From contig OZ176050.1 of the NCBI GenBank assembly GCA_964247055.1, positions 12,462,001 through 12,526,000 of the forward strand: a stretch of 64,000 bases of DNA. The letters run 5' to 3'. Within the stretch, counting starts at the first letter, position 1; each line of letters opens with the position of its first letter. The notes beneath the pieces were generated by a model. It was not told the origin of the DNA. It did not search any database and saw only the letters and a list, made by a program, of their open reading frames with translations. Below are positions 44,782-57,506 of the stretch, in pieces. The DNA comes from Paragordius varius. Taxonomy: Eukaryota > Nematomorpha. A program made the position numbers and the translations under genes.

Positions 44782-45525
44782 AATTTTTTCTCCTTTCTTT
44801 TATTAATACTATACTTTGCTGTGATTTAATATATTTTCACTGTGAATACAATAATATAAAGTTTTCCAAACATATTATAAAAAGTGAAATTTTTTATTTT
44901 CATTAGATCATTTTATAATATATACAGGATTATGATTCTAATCATTTGCATCCATGTTTTATTTTTCTATATTTATTAGAGGTATGTTATATGTACAATA
45001 TAACTAAAAAAAGTAAAATGTAAATTTGTGATATCATACTATATACAAATAAATATATTATTTAAAATTTCATGCTTGTAGCAATGATAATTTATATGGA
45101 TTAAATGGTTTTGTAGGATAAGAATATGAAAACAATATAATAGGTTTATTTTAATATTTGATTCATCTTTAATTCTGTGTTATGATGTTTGGGAAAAGTA
45201 AATTACCCATAAAATTGAATTAGCAACATAATAAACCACAAAGTATGTATCAAAAACAGGTTATTTGGAGCTAATTTTGTCCAATAGGTTTATACCTATA
45301 AAATATCTGGATCTGAATGATTCTATGAATTAGCCTATATAAATTTTTTTTATTAAACCGCGTTTTTGATTATATCATGCATTAAAACGTTATTAAAAAG
45401 GTAAATTTTTGTCTACCTGCTATATACTTTTTCATAAATTTTAATCGAAATTGTATAATTGCCAGGGTATTATCATGGAACTTGGTCAATTTTGTTTGGT
45501 ATAATATCAAACTAAATCTTAGCTT
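44782..45525. other. Convergent intergenic region between IRS and the BAMBI-like gene
   Basis: No gene is seen. AATAAA at 45048-45053 is a weak candidate polyadenylation signal for IRS. Confidence 0.4.
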
Positions 45526-46858
45526 TTATTGTTCCTCCATTGCTATAAACAATTTGTTGTAGGTTGTAACATAGGGTTTGTAAAATATAATAGATATGAT
45601 TAATGTCATAATCGTTAGGACCATGGCACCTATATGTAGGATACGTATAAAATTTTCCGTTTGATCATCGAGAAATGGAGAATATATATTATTTATATTT
45701 GATTGATTGTTGTTTAAATTATCGGTTCGAATATAATTTTTAATTGAATTATGATGCCTGTTTTTAAACAATAAGCTTTTGCTTTTATTTTTGAACAAGG
45801 TATATGGTGGTGCAAGGATTAAATCAAACGTTATAGGCCAAATGACTTGATCAATCCTACTTTTGAACATATATCCTTGATGCAAACTTTCCATTATAAC
45901 CAAACGTTGGTTACTATTTTCCTTGGTATTATCTTTTAACTGATTATTCGTTATGTCATTTGTTTTTGAGGGAGTATCATATTCATCTGTCTCGCTTTCT
46001 TCATTCTCTAATATATATTTTTTGGAATATTATTTGGTAGATTTGATTTTATAAAAAAAATTACAGTTCCTTATGCATGTTTTTTTATTTACTTGAGATA
46101 TATATTACTGATGAAAGCCTGTCAATAAATTTTGGTTACAGGATAATGGCTAAATTTTTAAGCAGAAATATACCATGTAAATTAACAACTTTTTAAATAA
46201 AGTTTTACAATTGCATTTTTGATCATTTTAACTTCCTAAGTTTGGTATCAACAATATTAAGTAAATTATAAAATGATTTTGATTTTTATAGTTTATAAAT
46301 TTAAACCAAGGTTGTCCAACGCTGCTATTTCGCGGGCTGTTTTGAACAAATTTTTTTTAATTATTATAAGCTGGCTTTTGAACGATATATCTTCTAAATA
46401 ATCGTAAATTTTTGATTAAAATCCAATTTTTTATTTTTTTCACATTTTGGAGCACTTTTGCTTACCAAACAAAGCGTGTTGGACAACCCTGTTTTAAACT
46501 GATTTTTTGCCCTATCGCTCTGACTCTTAATAGCATAAAAATACAAATTGAATGGCATTACCCTTTTCAATGTTACAAAAATTTTCGTTACAACATTGAA
46601 CTATGGGCCAACCAGAATCCTCTGAAGTTTCCAAAGATTTTAAAATGTTTGTCGGCACTTTTCTTTCACACAAGAATGGGACACTGCTTCGATTATAGCA
46701 ACCTTTGATGATTGAGCTTATTTTCATGTTTGAATCCACACTAACCTGTGAATATTGTTTAAAACACAAATGTGTGGATATACAAGTTAGGTGACCCAAT
46801 TTCATACATTCTGGCGTTGTGCATTCACATTGTATAAAATATGGTTCGGGTCCAGTGG
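45526..46858 (-). CDS. BAMBI-like / TGF-beta type I receptor-like membrane protein, 5' end missing
   Basis: Two minus-strand exons join in phase 1: 46562-46858 and 45526-46007. The first encodes a three-finger ectodomain with the TGF-beta receptor cysteine pattern: CECTTPEC ... TCISTHLCF ... GCYN ... LCE ... QCCNENFCN. The second encodes about 120 polar residues, a membrane helix (HIGAMVLTIMTLIISIIF) and an 18-residue tail (YKPYVTTYNKLFIAMEEQ) before TAA. There is no GS box or kinase domain, as in BAMBI, the pseudoreceptor that dampens BMP/activin signalling. The tail is far shorter than vertebrate BAMBI and the juxtamembrane spacer longer, so orthology is open. The signal-peptide exon should lie upstream, to the right of 46858, with a phase-1 donor; I could not find it. 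The intron hosts a hAT MITE. Confidence 0.65.
46307..46491. mobile_element. hAT MITE in the BAMBI-like gene intron
   Basis: This 185-bp element ends in CAAGGTTGTCCAACGCTGC and, on the other strand, CAGGGTTGTCCAACACGC. Flanking 8-mers atttaaac (46299-46306) and ttttaaac (46492-46499) agree at 7 of 8 positions. Confidence 0.85.
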
Positions 46859-47353
46859 CTATAAAATCATGATTTATTTTTTTTTCAAAATATAAAAAAA
46901 TTACAAATAATTTATGATGGCAAAAGTATAGGTATAATAATAAAAATATAACAAATTATATTTTTACACTTTTATATCCAAAAAATATCTTAGCCAATGC
47001 AATGAGATTATAAGGAAGATTAAAAATCTAATAATATTGGTAATTATTATTGTATATGTAAAATAATATAATTATTATGATTTTACTTCACCGCAAAAAT
47101 ATATAATTCGTAATAAACTACCAAAATACAATCTTTTAAACAAAAAAGGCTTGAGTCCTAGTTCAATCTCTAAGCTTATTCATTATTTGTGATGAAAACT
47201 TTAAGAATCTCACGTTGGTTTTGGTAAAAGGATAGTACCCAAGAAATATCGCTTCAATATTAATGAAGTCTGGATATTCAACAAAAAATTTATTTTACGC
47301 ATCGCACCGCACTCAACTAATATTTGCTTGATGTAATTTACATTCATCCTCTT

Positions 47354-47721
47354 CAGTGGCGTACCGAGCATTTGCGGCGCCCGGGGCATATGACTTTTAT
47401 GGCGCCCCCCCCCAAGCCAATAAAATAATTTCGAAAAAAATACAAACGTTGTAGCCTAAACACCATAGATAAGACAGCAGAGTCATGTAAATTTTAAATC
47501 TATTAAATATATATATATTTATATGATACTAAATTTATTCAGTGGTACTAATTAGGTGAATAATAGAGTATATATTATAGGGATTACCTAAATTGCTGAA
47601 AAATCTCATTTGAAAGTTCTTAGTGCATAATTAAAGTTTAATTAAAAATCATTTAGGCGCCCCTAAATAACGGCGCCCGGGGCATGATGCACCCCCTTGC
47701 CCCCCCATCGGTACGCCCCTG
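47354..47721. mobile_element. hAT MITE with exact 8-bp target duplication
   Basis: This 368-bp element has ends CAGTGGCGTACCGAGC and, on the other strand, CAGGGGCGTACCGATGG. The target duplication atcctctt is exact (47346-47353 and 47722-47729). Subterminal GGCGCCCGGGGCAT occurs near both ends. 46859-47345 shows no gene. Confidence 0.92.
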
Positions 47722-47729
47722 ATCCTCTT

Positions 47730-50700
47730 TTCAATTTAACTTCCACTCTAAAGTTTTAATAGTTGAAGAGAAAATAAGAAAACTAAATCATAACTAAAAT
47801 TATCAACATTCCCAAAAATTCATAACTTTTATATTCATGTATAAATTAAATCTCCTAATTTCGATAGTAAATTAGGACTTAAGATTAATATATGCTGTTT
47901 ACAACTATGTTTTCACATGGGTGTAACTTAGTATAATTAAGTTCTATAAATTTTAGGTATTAATCCCTCTCTAAAGTAGCGTTAAGGAGAAAAAAGGTAA
48001 AGCTTTTTATAAGGTGAGATTCATGGCAAAGATTTTAGCATAGCTTTTATAAAGTAGAAACTAAAAATGGCTATTCTCAAACTATATAACTTATTAAAGT
48101 TGAATTTGGCCAAGAATGATTGGATTGGACAGATATATTTTGAATGCAGAAAGAGTGTTAAAGGCAATAGATTAAAATACTCTAGCTAGCCGCACGCATG
48201 CTATTATCTACCTTAGTTGATTATATCGAAATTAATCAAATTTTAAATTAAAAAACGGATAACATATTATTTTCATAGTTGGGGTTTCAAGTTTTCCAAC
48301 AATTTTCCATAACCTGTGCTTTCTTATAACCTTGTGTTCATAAGATGTATTTGAGTTATTTGAGCACTTTAGCCGGCTCATTTTTAAAATGCCTGGCCGA
48401 AAGCTTTTTGTATTTAGATATTATCTAATAATTTGCAATTTTTTAGCTAATTAAGCTTATAAATGATTTATATCTCTACTTTTAGATCGCAATACCAATA
48501 GGCGTTGAATATTATTTACTTAATTGGACCTATAAGAAGCAGTCTTTTCATACTCATGTTAAAAATTCCATCCTTAATAAAATTGCAAAAAATTTATCGG
48601 GCCCTACAACTCATAAATGAGTATTACTGTCTTATATAAATGCTGATTTTGCAATAACAAAAAATTGATAAAATACCTGTGATATCCACCAACTGAATCA
48701 TTATATAAAGAATTATTAATTTCATAGTAATAAGGGAAGGGTCAAGAATTTTTGTTTATTATTATACAGTAGTGTGCAAGTTCTTCAATAATTACGCGTA
48801 TATAAAGCGTCCAATTAAAGAAAAATATTTGTTTTTAACTAAATTTTCATTTCTTTCAATTTAATAGATAAAGTTTTTAGCATATATGCTTACATAAATA
48901 AGAATTAGTTATAAAAAATGCTTTCATAGGATTTAATATCCTGGGACCTAAAAAAAAGCGGAATATATCACTTTTATATATATGAAATGATAATATTTTT
49001 TAATATTAATAAATTTATATTAGCAAATGAAATTATAATATAAATTAATTGAGCAGCATTTAAGAAAAAAACGCCATGCAAATTATAGCTATACCATTTT
49101 TTATTGTAATTTTATTCCTAAAGTATAATTATAATAATAAACATAATTTATATAATTATATTAAACACACCTCGGGTTATGGCAAAAAAGATATTTTGTT
49201 GGTTTTTATCTGTCAAAACATAGGTTTTCTTTCTCTTATATACTTTTTTTTTATCTTATATAAAAATATAATATTTGTTTGTCTTGGTATTTTGTAGAAC
49301 TTCATTATTTAATAAAGTCTATTACAGGTAAAGAGAACTATTGTTGGCTATAGCACCTTTTAATTGGTAAAAAGGAAAAAAAACGCTGTCATACGAAAAC
49401 AAACAAATAATTACCAAAATTAATTTCAAATTTTTTTCACTATCCACATATTAAAAGGTTTTTATGTCCAATATTTTGACTTTTTACTATTGTAAAACAT
49501 CGAGTGAGAATATGCCTTTTTCATAAAATAAAAAATGATTTAAATACCACAAATTTTTGGTTTTACATCCTGTTTCTACTTTGAGTTTTATGTGTTTTAA
49601 ATATTTATTTTAATAAAACGAAAGGCAAATCTCGCATTATAAAATACATGTCGTAAAGTCAGTCAAAAAATGTTTTTTTGGGATCATAATGATAGGTCTT
49701 ATTTTTTTAACTTTAACAGCGCTATAAAGAAATTAGTATATTATTGTGACCCTATAAAAATTTTTTTTAATAAAACAGTTTTTGTTATAAATTTTAAAGG
49801 TAAGTTGACTTTCCCACAAACCTATTTGGGAGTTTAAGGCCCTTTTATATAATGATATAAAGCAATAAAAAAATATATTTTTTTAAAATATTTAGATTAA
49901 TATTTACACTTCATTGCTTTTTTGTGATGATGTTTTAAATTTTTTTTATCAGAGTATTTGTATTATATCATTAAACAGGTCACACAAAATATCCTGATGA
50001 AATACGTATTTTCGATAAGGTATCAATTTTATGGTGCCCCTTGTATGGGGTTACGAGTCATAAAGCAATATATTTCAAGTTTTATCAACATTGTTCCATA
50101 TCAAAAATCACAAAACTAGGGCGCATCATGCTTAATGAAATTATGGTAACAACTAAATGTTTTACCCTAAAAATATCAATACATTAAAAAACTATATTTA
50201 AGCTAAACAATATTTTTTAATAATTTTAATATTTAGATGCCTGAAAGTCTCATTTTGCCCTTTTAAAATGGACTAATTCTCTTAAAACTTAATGACCATT
50301 TCTTTTTGTACGCGATGATATTTGGAGTAGCTTTTTATCCCATTGCTTAAAGTAAACAAACTGCTGTTTTATTGTTTTGGCTAATATTCAACTTTCAAAC
50401 CTCTTCTCCTGTATTGCATTAAAAACCTAAAATTTTCACATTTGACTTTAAGAGTTTTATTGAGACAGCTACAAAACACGATTGAAACGATCAGCTGATA
50501 TTAAAATTATTAAGTATGAAAAAACTGCTGGCAAATGATAATACGAAAGCTTTTAATTCACTATTTATATTTTTTAACCATAATATACATTTTTCGTGTT
50601 GGATTCACGATATAATTTAAAAAAGTGGCGGATAAAATGTTTTGATGAATCTTTTACAATTTTACATTTATTTAAAATTGTATTATACTGCTAAATTTTG

Positions 50701-50925
50701 ACATTAAAAATTGTATTTCGAAAAAATAAATTAACGTAAAATTAAATTTATAAAATTTTGCTGAAGCATATTTCATTTTATTTTGAGGCATGATGGAAAC
50801 GGTGTAAAAGCACTTTAAAACATTATAAAATGACATTTCCATATTATTCGATGATCTGAACATTTCTATCACCACAAATTTTTTTATTAAAATTTTCGTT
50901 CGTATTTAAATTATTTTTAATCATA
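47730..50925. other. Intergenic stretch with decayed repeats
   Basis: No supported gene is seen. About 50420-50640 is an inverted copy of dispersed repeat B (gacagctacaaaacacgattg, 'cagctgatatt', 'agtggcgga'). About 50735-50850 ('gaagcatatttcattttattttgaggcatgatgg' region) resembles 56620-56720. The signal-peptide exon of the BAMBI-like gene might lie in this interval. Confidence 0.4.
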
Positions 50926-50992
50926 GGGTCGGGTGATAAAAAATATTTTTTGACTTGACTTGGTTTTTCAAGTCATGGCTTGCTTTCATGTG

Positions 50993-51260
50993 TGTTACAT
51001 GCAAAAAATACTTTGTTTGTATATCATAACTTTCTGTGTTACATACAAATTTGAAATACATACTTTGGTTGTATATCATAACTTTCAGCGTTATTTGAAT
51101 TGTATTATTTTTATATTTTTGGGTACTATGTCAATATTATATCCTTTGTTACTTGAAATTTTATTGTTATAATGCAAATATGTACAACTAAAATTAGTAT
51201 ATGTAAACCATAAAAAAACCGAAGAAATAATCATTTCACGTTTCTTATATTATCTCCTCT
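50993..51260 (+). repeat. 5' LTR of the LTR fossil
   Basis: It begins TGTTACATGCAAA and matches 52191-52447, which lacks a short internal part. It shares the 'aaccaaagtatgtatttca' type motif (inverted) with the LTRs at 8113 and 12414. Confidence 0.75.
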
Positions 51261-52190
51261 CGACAAGTTAACATCTAGTAGCCAAGCGAATCCGAACTAA
51301 TCTAACATAACAGTGGAACCCACCGGGTTCCAAACTCGGATGGTGGAAGAGTCCAAAATGCAAAAACCATGACAATGTCAATTGCCAATATCACCAACAT
51401 GTCCATCAAAAAATATAATGATAATACCAATCATAACAATGGTAATAATTTTAATCGATCACAACAATCAAAACCTCTGACACATTCGCGAGGGTTATGG
51501 GAGTGTTCATGGGCCAAGCAAATGTCGCGCCTGGAACCGCAATAGCAAATGCGGAAAACCCAACCACTTCGCTAATGTAGATAAAAAAACACTGCCAAAA
51601 ATATGTTCAACCGCCAGTGCACTGAAAGCGAACGGGCTAAGAATCTATAGCGACTTTGGAATCATTATCAACAAATGGCTGGGGAGGACTCCCACATCAT
51701 TCAACTGATGGATGGGTAAATAAGATTGGCGCGGACAAGCTTGTAATAAGATTGATCGGTAAGACCCCAACCTCCCCAGGCCGAGCTAAAGCTACACCCT
51801 CGACGATTTCAACGCTAAGAGGATGTTCCAGTTACAAAAGGACACTGTTCAGATTCCCCACAGCGCCGATAGTATTTCAGTGCGACTGGACCAGTTTAAA
51901 AGAAATGGTCTATGTTGGCGTGAGGCATAGATCAAATGAAACGCGTCGACACACATAACACAGGATGTTATCTTTCAAACTATGATTCGTCGACACCGCC
52001 AACTCAACGACACCGGTTACTCAAACAATAGTAATGACAATAATAATGATAAAATAAATGATTATAATAATGAAAGTAGTAATGATAACATTAATAGCAA
52101 TAATGACAATATCAATGAAAATCCGCACGAGCGTCGTTACCCCGAGAGAATTCGGCGGAAGCCGGTCCGGTTTTCCTAAGGGGGAAGTGA

Positions 52191-52447
52191 TGTTACATGC
52201 AAATATATACTTTGTTTGTATATCATAATTTTCTGAATTTGAAATATATACCTTGGTTGTATATCATAACTTTCAGTGTTATTTGAATTGTATTATTTTT
52301 ATATTTTTGGGTACTATGTAAATATTATATCCTTTGTTACTTGAAATTTTATTGTTATAATGCAAATTATGTACAACTAAAATTAGTATATAACCATAAA
52401 AAAACCGAATAAATAATCATTTCACGTTTCTTATATTATATCCTCTT
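52191..52447 (+). repeat. 3' LTR of the LTR fossil
   Basis: It begins TGTTACATGCAAA directly after a purine-rich tract (AAGGGGGAAG), the same tract as in the element at 8113-12707. Confidence 0.75.
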
Positions 52448-53809
52448 TAAGTGACAATGTGATAAAAAAATAAATTACACGACTTAAGTCAAGGAAGAAA
52501 GCTTTATAAGGAGGTGATAAAAAATCATATGATCAAGTAAAACTTAAAGAATTTGCAAGTGTTGTGTAGGGCACACTTGACAGATTTAAAAATATGGCTA
52601 AAAATTATTTTGGAAACTATTTATGTATAAAATTTAGGTTTTATATGTAGTTCAAACCTTTGTTAATGCTATAAATTGTCAATTTGATAAATTTTGGCTA
52701 ATTAATATATCCATTGGGTGGATACAAAAGAGTATAAATTTATAGAAAAACTCTGCTAATATTTAATAACATGGCATATAAAAATATGCTAAATATATCA
52801 ATTCCGTGACCGCAAAAAATGGATTCTCGAAAATTTCTTAAAATTAATAATTAAATATTAATCTTGTAAAATTTCAAATCTTCGTTTATTAAAAGCAAAA
52901 GGTAACTTCATTATTAACCAATGTAAAGAATTTATTTCATCATAAGTTTATTTCGAAAGTAATTTTTACAATCAATTAAAAATAATTATGCTATATTGTA
53001 AAAACATCTTCCCATTATATTTGCAAATGGACTCCAAGCAAAATGCAGTGTATGAGAAATCGAAAGTGTTTTAAGGGCGAATGGTTTCATCAATCTACAA
53101 ATTATTACCAGGCTCAATATTTAAAAAATTCTATAATATTAAATAAGATACTTGCCAGTGAGTTTGAAAAACGTCAATAAATGCATATTCTATTAATTGT
53201 TTATCTTTTTGTGCCTTATTTCATAAATTTTGGCTGAAAATGATTAAAATAATTTCTGTATAATTCGAATAATATCGGGTGGCAAAAAAATGTTACATTC
53301 ATAAGCAAAAGACTTGACTTAAGTGTTTTTTTATCACCGATCTTCAAGTGTACACTTGCTGGCTTAAGTAAACTTGCTCAACTTGCCACGCTTGACTTAC
53401 CAGTCCTATGCGACTTTATTATCACCCCACCCATAAATTGTTTTTTTACAAAAATAACCAAATAGTGTTTACATTACAATTTTGAGGTGATAGAATTGAG
53501 CTTATCGAATTCTATAGAATTTTTTTTATGCAATTTTAATATGTTTTACCCTTATCCTGTCATGAATACAAACGACTCCTCATTTTGCAACAAATTAAAT
53601 ATATAAGTAAAATGTCCATTTTTTCGGAACACATTTTGGAATAACTTATCTAAATTTTTATCGCTCAATATGGCATTAACGGGTTTATTTTAAGTAAACA
53701 AGCGAATTTTGGACGAATTCACGCAGCCCATATCTATAATTTTATTAAAATATTGTTTGGCATTAAGACTCCATTACCTTTTAGGGAGTTTTATATCACA
53801 GAACGATTT

Positions 53810-54187
53810 GAAATTTGAATATCCTAAAAAGTATGGTATTAAGCTATATTTAAAAACGTGCTTTTTTAGCCTTTTAGGCGCATTTTAATGATAAAATGTA
53901 AAAAAATCCTCATCTCAAACTTTTTTGTCGCCATTTTTTTCTATAATTTTATTTTAATCGCTATTGCAACAAGCAAATAAATGTATATTAGGGATAGAAA
54001 ATAAATAAAATTAACTTTAAAAGTTTAAGGCTACATTTACCAGCAAAAATTTGATATATTTTTTTTATCAGCTGTACGTTTCAATCGTGTTTGTTCCAGA
54101 TTTAGATTCTATAAGTAACAAAGCTTAAGAATTATAAGCTTTATATCTAATATATGAGAACAAGGTATAATTAACAACTAAAATAAC
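53810..54187 (+). repeat. Dispersed repeat B, copy 3, split by a hAT element
   Basis: It keeps 'ttttaggcgcatttt', 'ctcatctcaaac', 'gtcgccattttttt', 'ggctacatttaccagcaaaa' and 'atcagctg'. After the hAT insertion the repeat seems to continue at 55596-55660 (gggctctgggatataa, like ggattgagctcgggcatataa in copy 1). 53436-53809 shows no gene. Confidence 0.6.
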
Positions 54188-54195
54188 TTTTAAAC

Positions 54196-55587
54196 CAGTG
54201 GTACTCACCAAAAAAATTTGACGGGCCAAATAAAATATATTTTTTTTTCGAGGGCCATGAACCTTATAATCGCAAATATTCTATAGCTATTTGACACATA
54301 TGCACATATTTATCCCCTAAATAAGCCCAATGAATTTTTTCCAGATCGCATTTAATTCTAGCTAAAAACTCGTTTTGCACCATTTAGTTTAAAAAATTAA
54401 TAATTTTGATAACAACATTTATTTTGATATTAACCAATAATTTTTGACGAATTTGGTTTCGCTTCATGACAGGCAACACGTCGTCCATATGAGCATCGTG
54501 ACTATATGTATTCTTGACATACTTCATTTATGAATATGCTGTCTCACACGTGTAAGTTGAGGGAAAAACAGTTAGGATAACTTGAGCAAATTGGAATCAT
54601 TTTTAAAATCTACGAGTTTTTTTATGATATGCGCCTGATTTAAACCGAGATGCTCAAGTTGCTTAATAATGGATATATCCATTAGCCATGGATTTTCAAT
54701 GAGTTTTAAGCAATTTTTAATTTTTCTTTATTCTTGAAATCTGAATTTCATCTCATTACATAAAATGTTAAATGATTGTCTATTATTAAATTAATCTCCG
54801 CGGTAAATTCCATAATTTCTTCATGAATCGTTTTAAGTGTTGGAAAATATCTGGGAGAAAGCTATGGACATAATAATAGATTTTTTTTCTAGTATAATTC
54901 CTTATTTTTATATTTTTCGTTTCTTTCCTCATGATTTTCTGGTGATGGATTACAAATGTCTTTCAATATTGTATTTTTTAAAATTATGTCGTCCTTACAT
55001 ATATGGCAGGTAACAACATTTTTATTTAAAACGACAAAGAATTTTTTCCATTCTTTTTTAAAGGAGCGATTTTCATCGATTTACGTTTTTAGCATTAGAT
55101 TTCATCCTTTGATATGTTTAATTATTATGTAAATTTTTCAAAAAATATAATTTAAATTATGCTATAAAAAACAGGACGATTTAATGATGTTGATTTGAAA
55201 AATATTTTATACAAATGAGTTTTATAAAATGATGCAGGATACCAATGAAAACAATATGTATATGCAAGTTTGGGTGTAAGGCATGCTTAAATACGAAAAA
55301 GGAATGCAATAAAAATCTCAAAATAGAAAGAAAATAGAATACGGAAACAATGGCCAAAATTTTGAAATCATTGAAAATTTTTCTACATTTCAAATTGGGT
55401 AAAAAATAAAAATTACCAAAATAAATCCAAAGAAATAAATTGATATAAAATAAGCTAAAATTCGTTTATGTGTATTATAAAAATTCATCAATAAAGAAAT
55501 AATTTAAGTATCAATATGGTCATAGGGCAATTTTAAAGCACTCTTAGGGCCGCATGCGGCCCGCGGGCCGCGGTTTGAGTATCACTG
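54196..55587 (-). mobile_element. hAT element (1392 bp) with decayed transposase
   Basis: Inverted ends are CAGTGGTACTCACC and CAGTGATACTCAAACC. The 8-bp target duplication ttttaaac is exact (54188-54195 and 55588-55595). Subterminal sequence has the GGGCC motifs common in hAT elements. A piece of transposase is legible on the minus strand. Confidence 0.9.
54889..55077 (-). pseudogene. hAT transposase N-terminal fragment (BED-finger type)
   Basis: The frame reads DENRSFKKEWKKFFVV, then a CHIC zinc-finger half (VTCHICKDD), and a stop at 54889-54891. This resembles the N-terminus of ZBED5/GTF2IRD2-like hAT transposases. Further pieces downstream on the minus strand, such as MDISIIKQLEHLGLNQAHII, are in other frames, so the gene is dead. 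Confidence 0.7.
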
Positions 55588-55660
55588 TTTTAAACTGTGG
55601 TTTACAAATTGGGCTCTGGGATATAATATTACTCCAAAAGCAAAACTAGGAGAAAAAAGT

Positions 55661-56899
55661 GAAAAGGTAATGAAGTGTTAAATCATTTATTTTAATGATA
55701 TTTTTTGGAATAAAGAATTTAACATCTAACAGAAAATATTTGGCATAATGCATGCAATTTTGCGATTTTTCGATATTCAGCCCACAAAACGTAAATAATT
55801 TTCATCACTCTAAACGCGCAAAACCGAAAAAACTGAAAATTCCTGATACATTTTTCGCTTGTTTTTCATAAATCATATATATTATTACGATGTTTTTTTG
55901 GTTGCAATAAAAAAATAATAGAACTTACTTCATATTTTTTTCATTATTTAATGACGTTTTTGTGACCAGATGAGCTGTTTTTCGCAGTTCGGGTTTTCAG
56001 AAATAACTGAACCTGTACTGCACCCACTTTTGTACTGCTTTTTGAAATTAAAAAAATAATATTTATTATATTATTACCTTTTATTTATTCAAAAAATTAT
56101 TTTTAAATTTAATATAGTACCCTGTGAAAAATAAACCCATAATTTGTGAAGAAATGGTCATTTTGCGGTAAAAACTAAGATTGGCCTATTTTTAATTGAT
56201 TAATATTTTATTTTTTGCTCGAATTATACATAAAACTTAGGAAAGCCTTTCGCACTAGCGGAACTATAAATCTCGGACTTCACACCGTATTCAGGCTAAT
56301 GGTCCTTGACTCAAGGCTTCCGCAAAAAGAGGTGCCTCATAATTAAAAATTAACAAAATAATTTATGATATTTTCCTAAATGTTTGGTAAAGTTTAGAAA
56401 TTTCATTTTTTGTTTTAATTATCACACGGAAAATTATATGGAAAATTGTATTCCCGCAACATATTATTTAAAATTTTCATATGGCATCCGATTTCAAAAT
56501 AACCTTTTTGTCGTAATAAAAAATTATTTTACGTTTTCTACAATTAGTGGGAGGTATGATATTTCTTAATTTTTTTCCTTAACTTTGATTTTTATTAGGT
56601 TTCTTATTTTTTACATAAACAAATTGGAAGTATTTTGTTGAAGCGTAATTCAAACTATTTTGAAGCATAATGGAATCGGTATAACGCTTTAAGATATAAT
56701 AAAAGATGAACTTGAACATATTTAAAAAAATTGCTCACTATTTGCAATTTTATACGGAGCACTTACCACAAATGTGTAAATAACTTTCTTAAATAACTAG
56801 TAAAGGTTAAAACGTGTATAAACATGCAAAGTATGTTTTAATTTTGCACTGCGTCTAAAACCAAAATATCTGGTCACATTAGTTTTGCCTTTTTATCCG
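55661..56899. other. Intergenic stretch, no gene seen
   Basis: It is AT-rich. About 56620-56720 resembles 50735-50850. A patch near 56240-56330 is less AT-rich but not recognised. Confidence 0.35.
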
Positions 56900-57330
56900 C
56901 TATATTGGGTGAGCTCAATTATGTAAATAAAATATCGTTTAAAAGTAATTTTATTTTAGTTAATTATATTCTTCTCCTGTATTGTATAAAGCTTATTTTT
57001 TTTTTCAGTTTTATGATAGAGACTAAGATTTGGACAGCTCCGAAACACCATTAAACTAAACAGGTGATTTTAAAATCAAATATATCAAGTTGCTGGTAAA
57101 ATGCAATCTAAAAGCTTACTAAAGCTAATTATTTATATTTTGTAACCATAATATCCATTAATTTGCCTATGTATAACTAACTCTTCAAAATTCAAAGAAA
57201 AAAATAGTGGCGTAAAAGTAGTAAATTTGTTTGTATGCGTTCAAAAAGCTAAAAAAGGTATTAGAAAAATCGGCCTGCTTAATACCTCATTAGGATATTA
57301 AACTACCCTAAAAAGTTATGAAGTGTTAAT
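56900..57330 (-). repeat. Dispersed repeat B, copy 4, inverted
   Basis: On the minus strand it shows the repeat-B order: 'ggtattaagc', 'acgccactattttt', 'ttttaccagcaacttgatat', 'ggagctgtccaaatc' and 'attgagctcaccca'. It ends about 180 bp before the S-adenosylmethionine synthetase start codon. Confidence 0.6.
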
Positions 57331-57506
57331 TTATTGTAATAGATTCTAATTTATAAATATCAATGCCAAACAAACACTACCACCAAATACAATTTAATTT
57401 TATTTATCGCATCTGAAGCAATCTAAATACGACTAAAATTATTTTTGTTATTATAATTAGATATAATATATATCCATATTCTTAAATACCAAATAAACAC
57501 TCAAAT

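Larger units (their letters stand above)
50993..52447 (+). mobile_element. Ty3/gypsy-type LTR fossil, internally shortened
   Basis: Two related LTRs (about 50993-51260 and 52191-52447) flank an interior of only about 930 bp. The interior keeps traces of a zinc-knuckle gag region and a C-terminal tail almost identical to that of the element at 8113-12707 (RRYPERIRRKPVRF). Most of pol is gone and several breaks are present, so it is dead. The LTRs differ at several places, so it is older than the two other LTR elements. No target duplication was found. Confidence 0.8.
50926..53432. mobile_element. TIR element split by an LTR fossil, possibly PIF/Harbinger-like
   Basis: The left end is GGGTCGGGTGATAA. 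The right end, on the other strand, is GGGTGGGGTGATAATAAAG. Both are flanked by ata (50923-50925 and 53433-53435), a 3-bp duplication. Repeated 'gacttgacttgg' and 'cttgacttaag' motifs lie near the two ends. No transposase is visible. An LTR element sits near the left end. The family call rests only on ends and duplication length. Confidence 0.55.

Noticed and set aside
47354-47721. GC-rich patches as a possible CpG island or RNA gene
   Set aside because: They are the ends of a hAT MITE with an exact 8-bp target duplication.
50672-51172. Short frames as a possible first exon of the BAMBI-like gene
   Set aside because: The minus-strand one has no signal peptide leading to a phase-1 donor, and the plus-strand one lies in an LTR.
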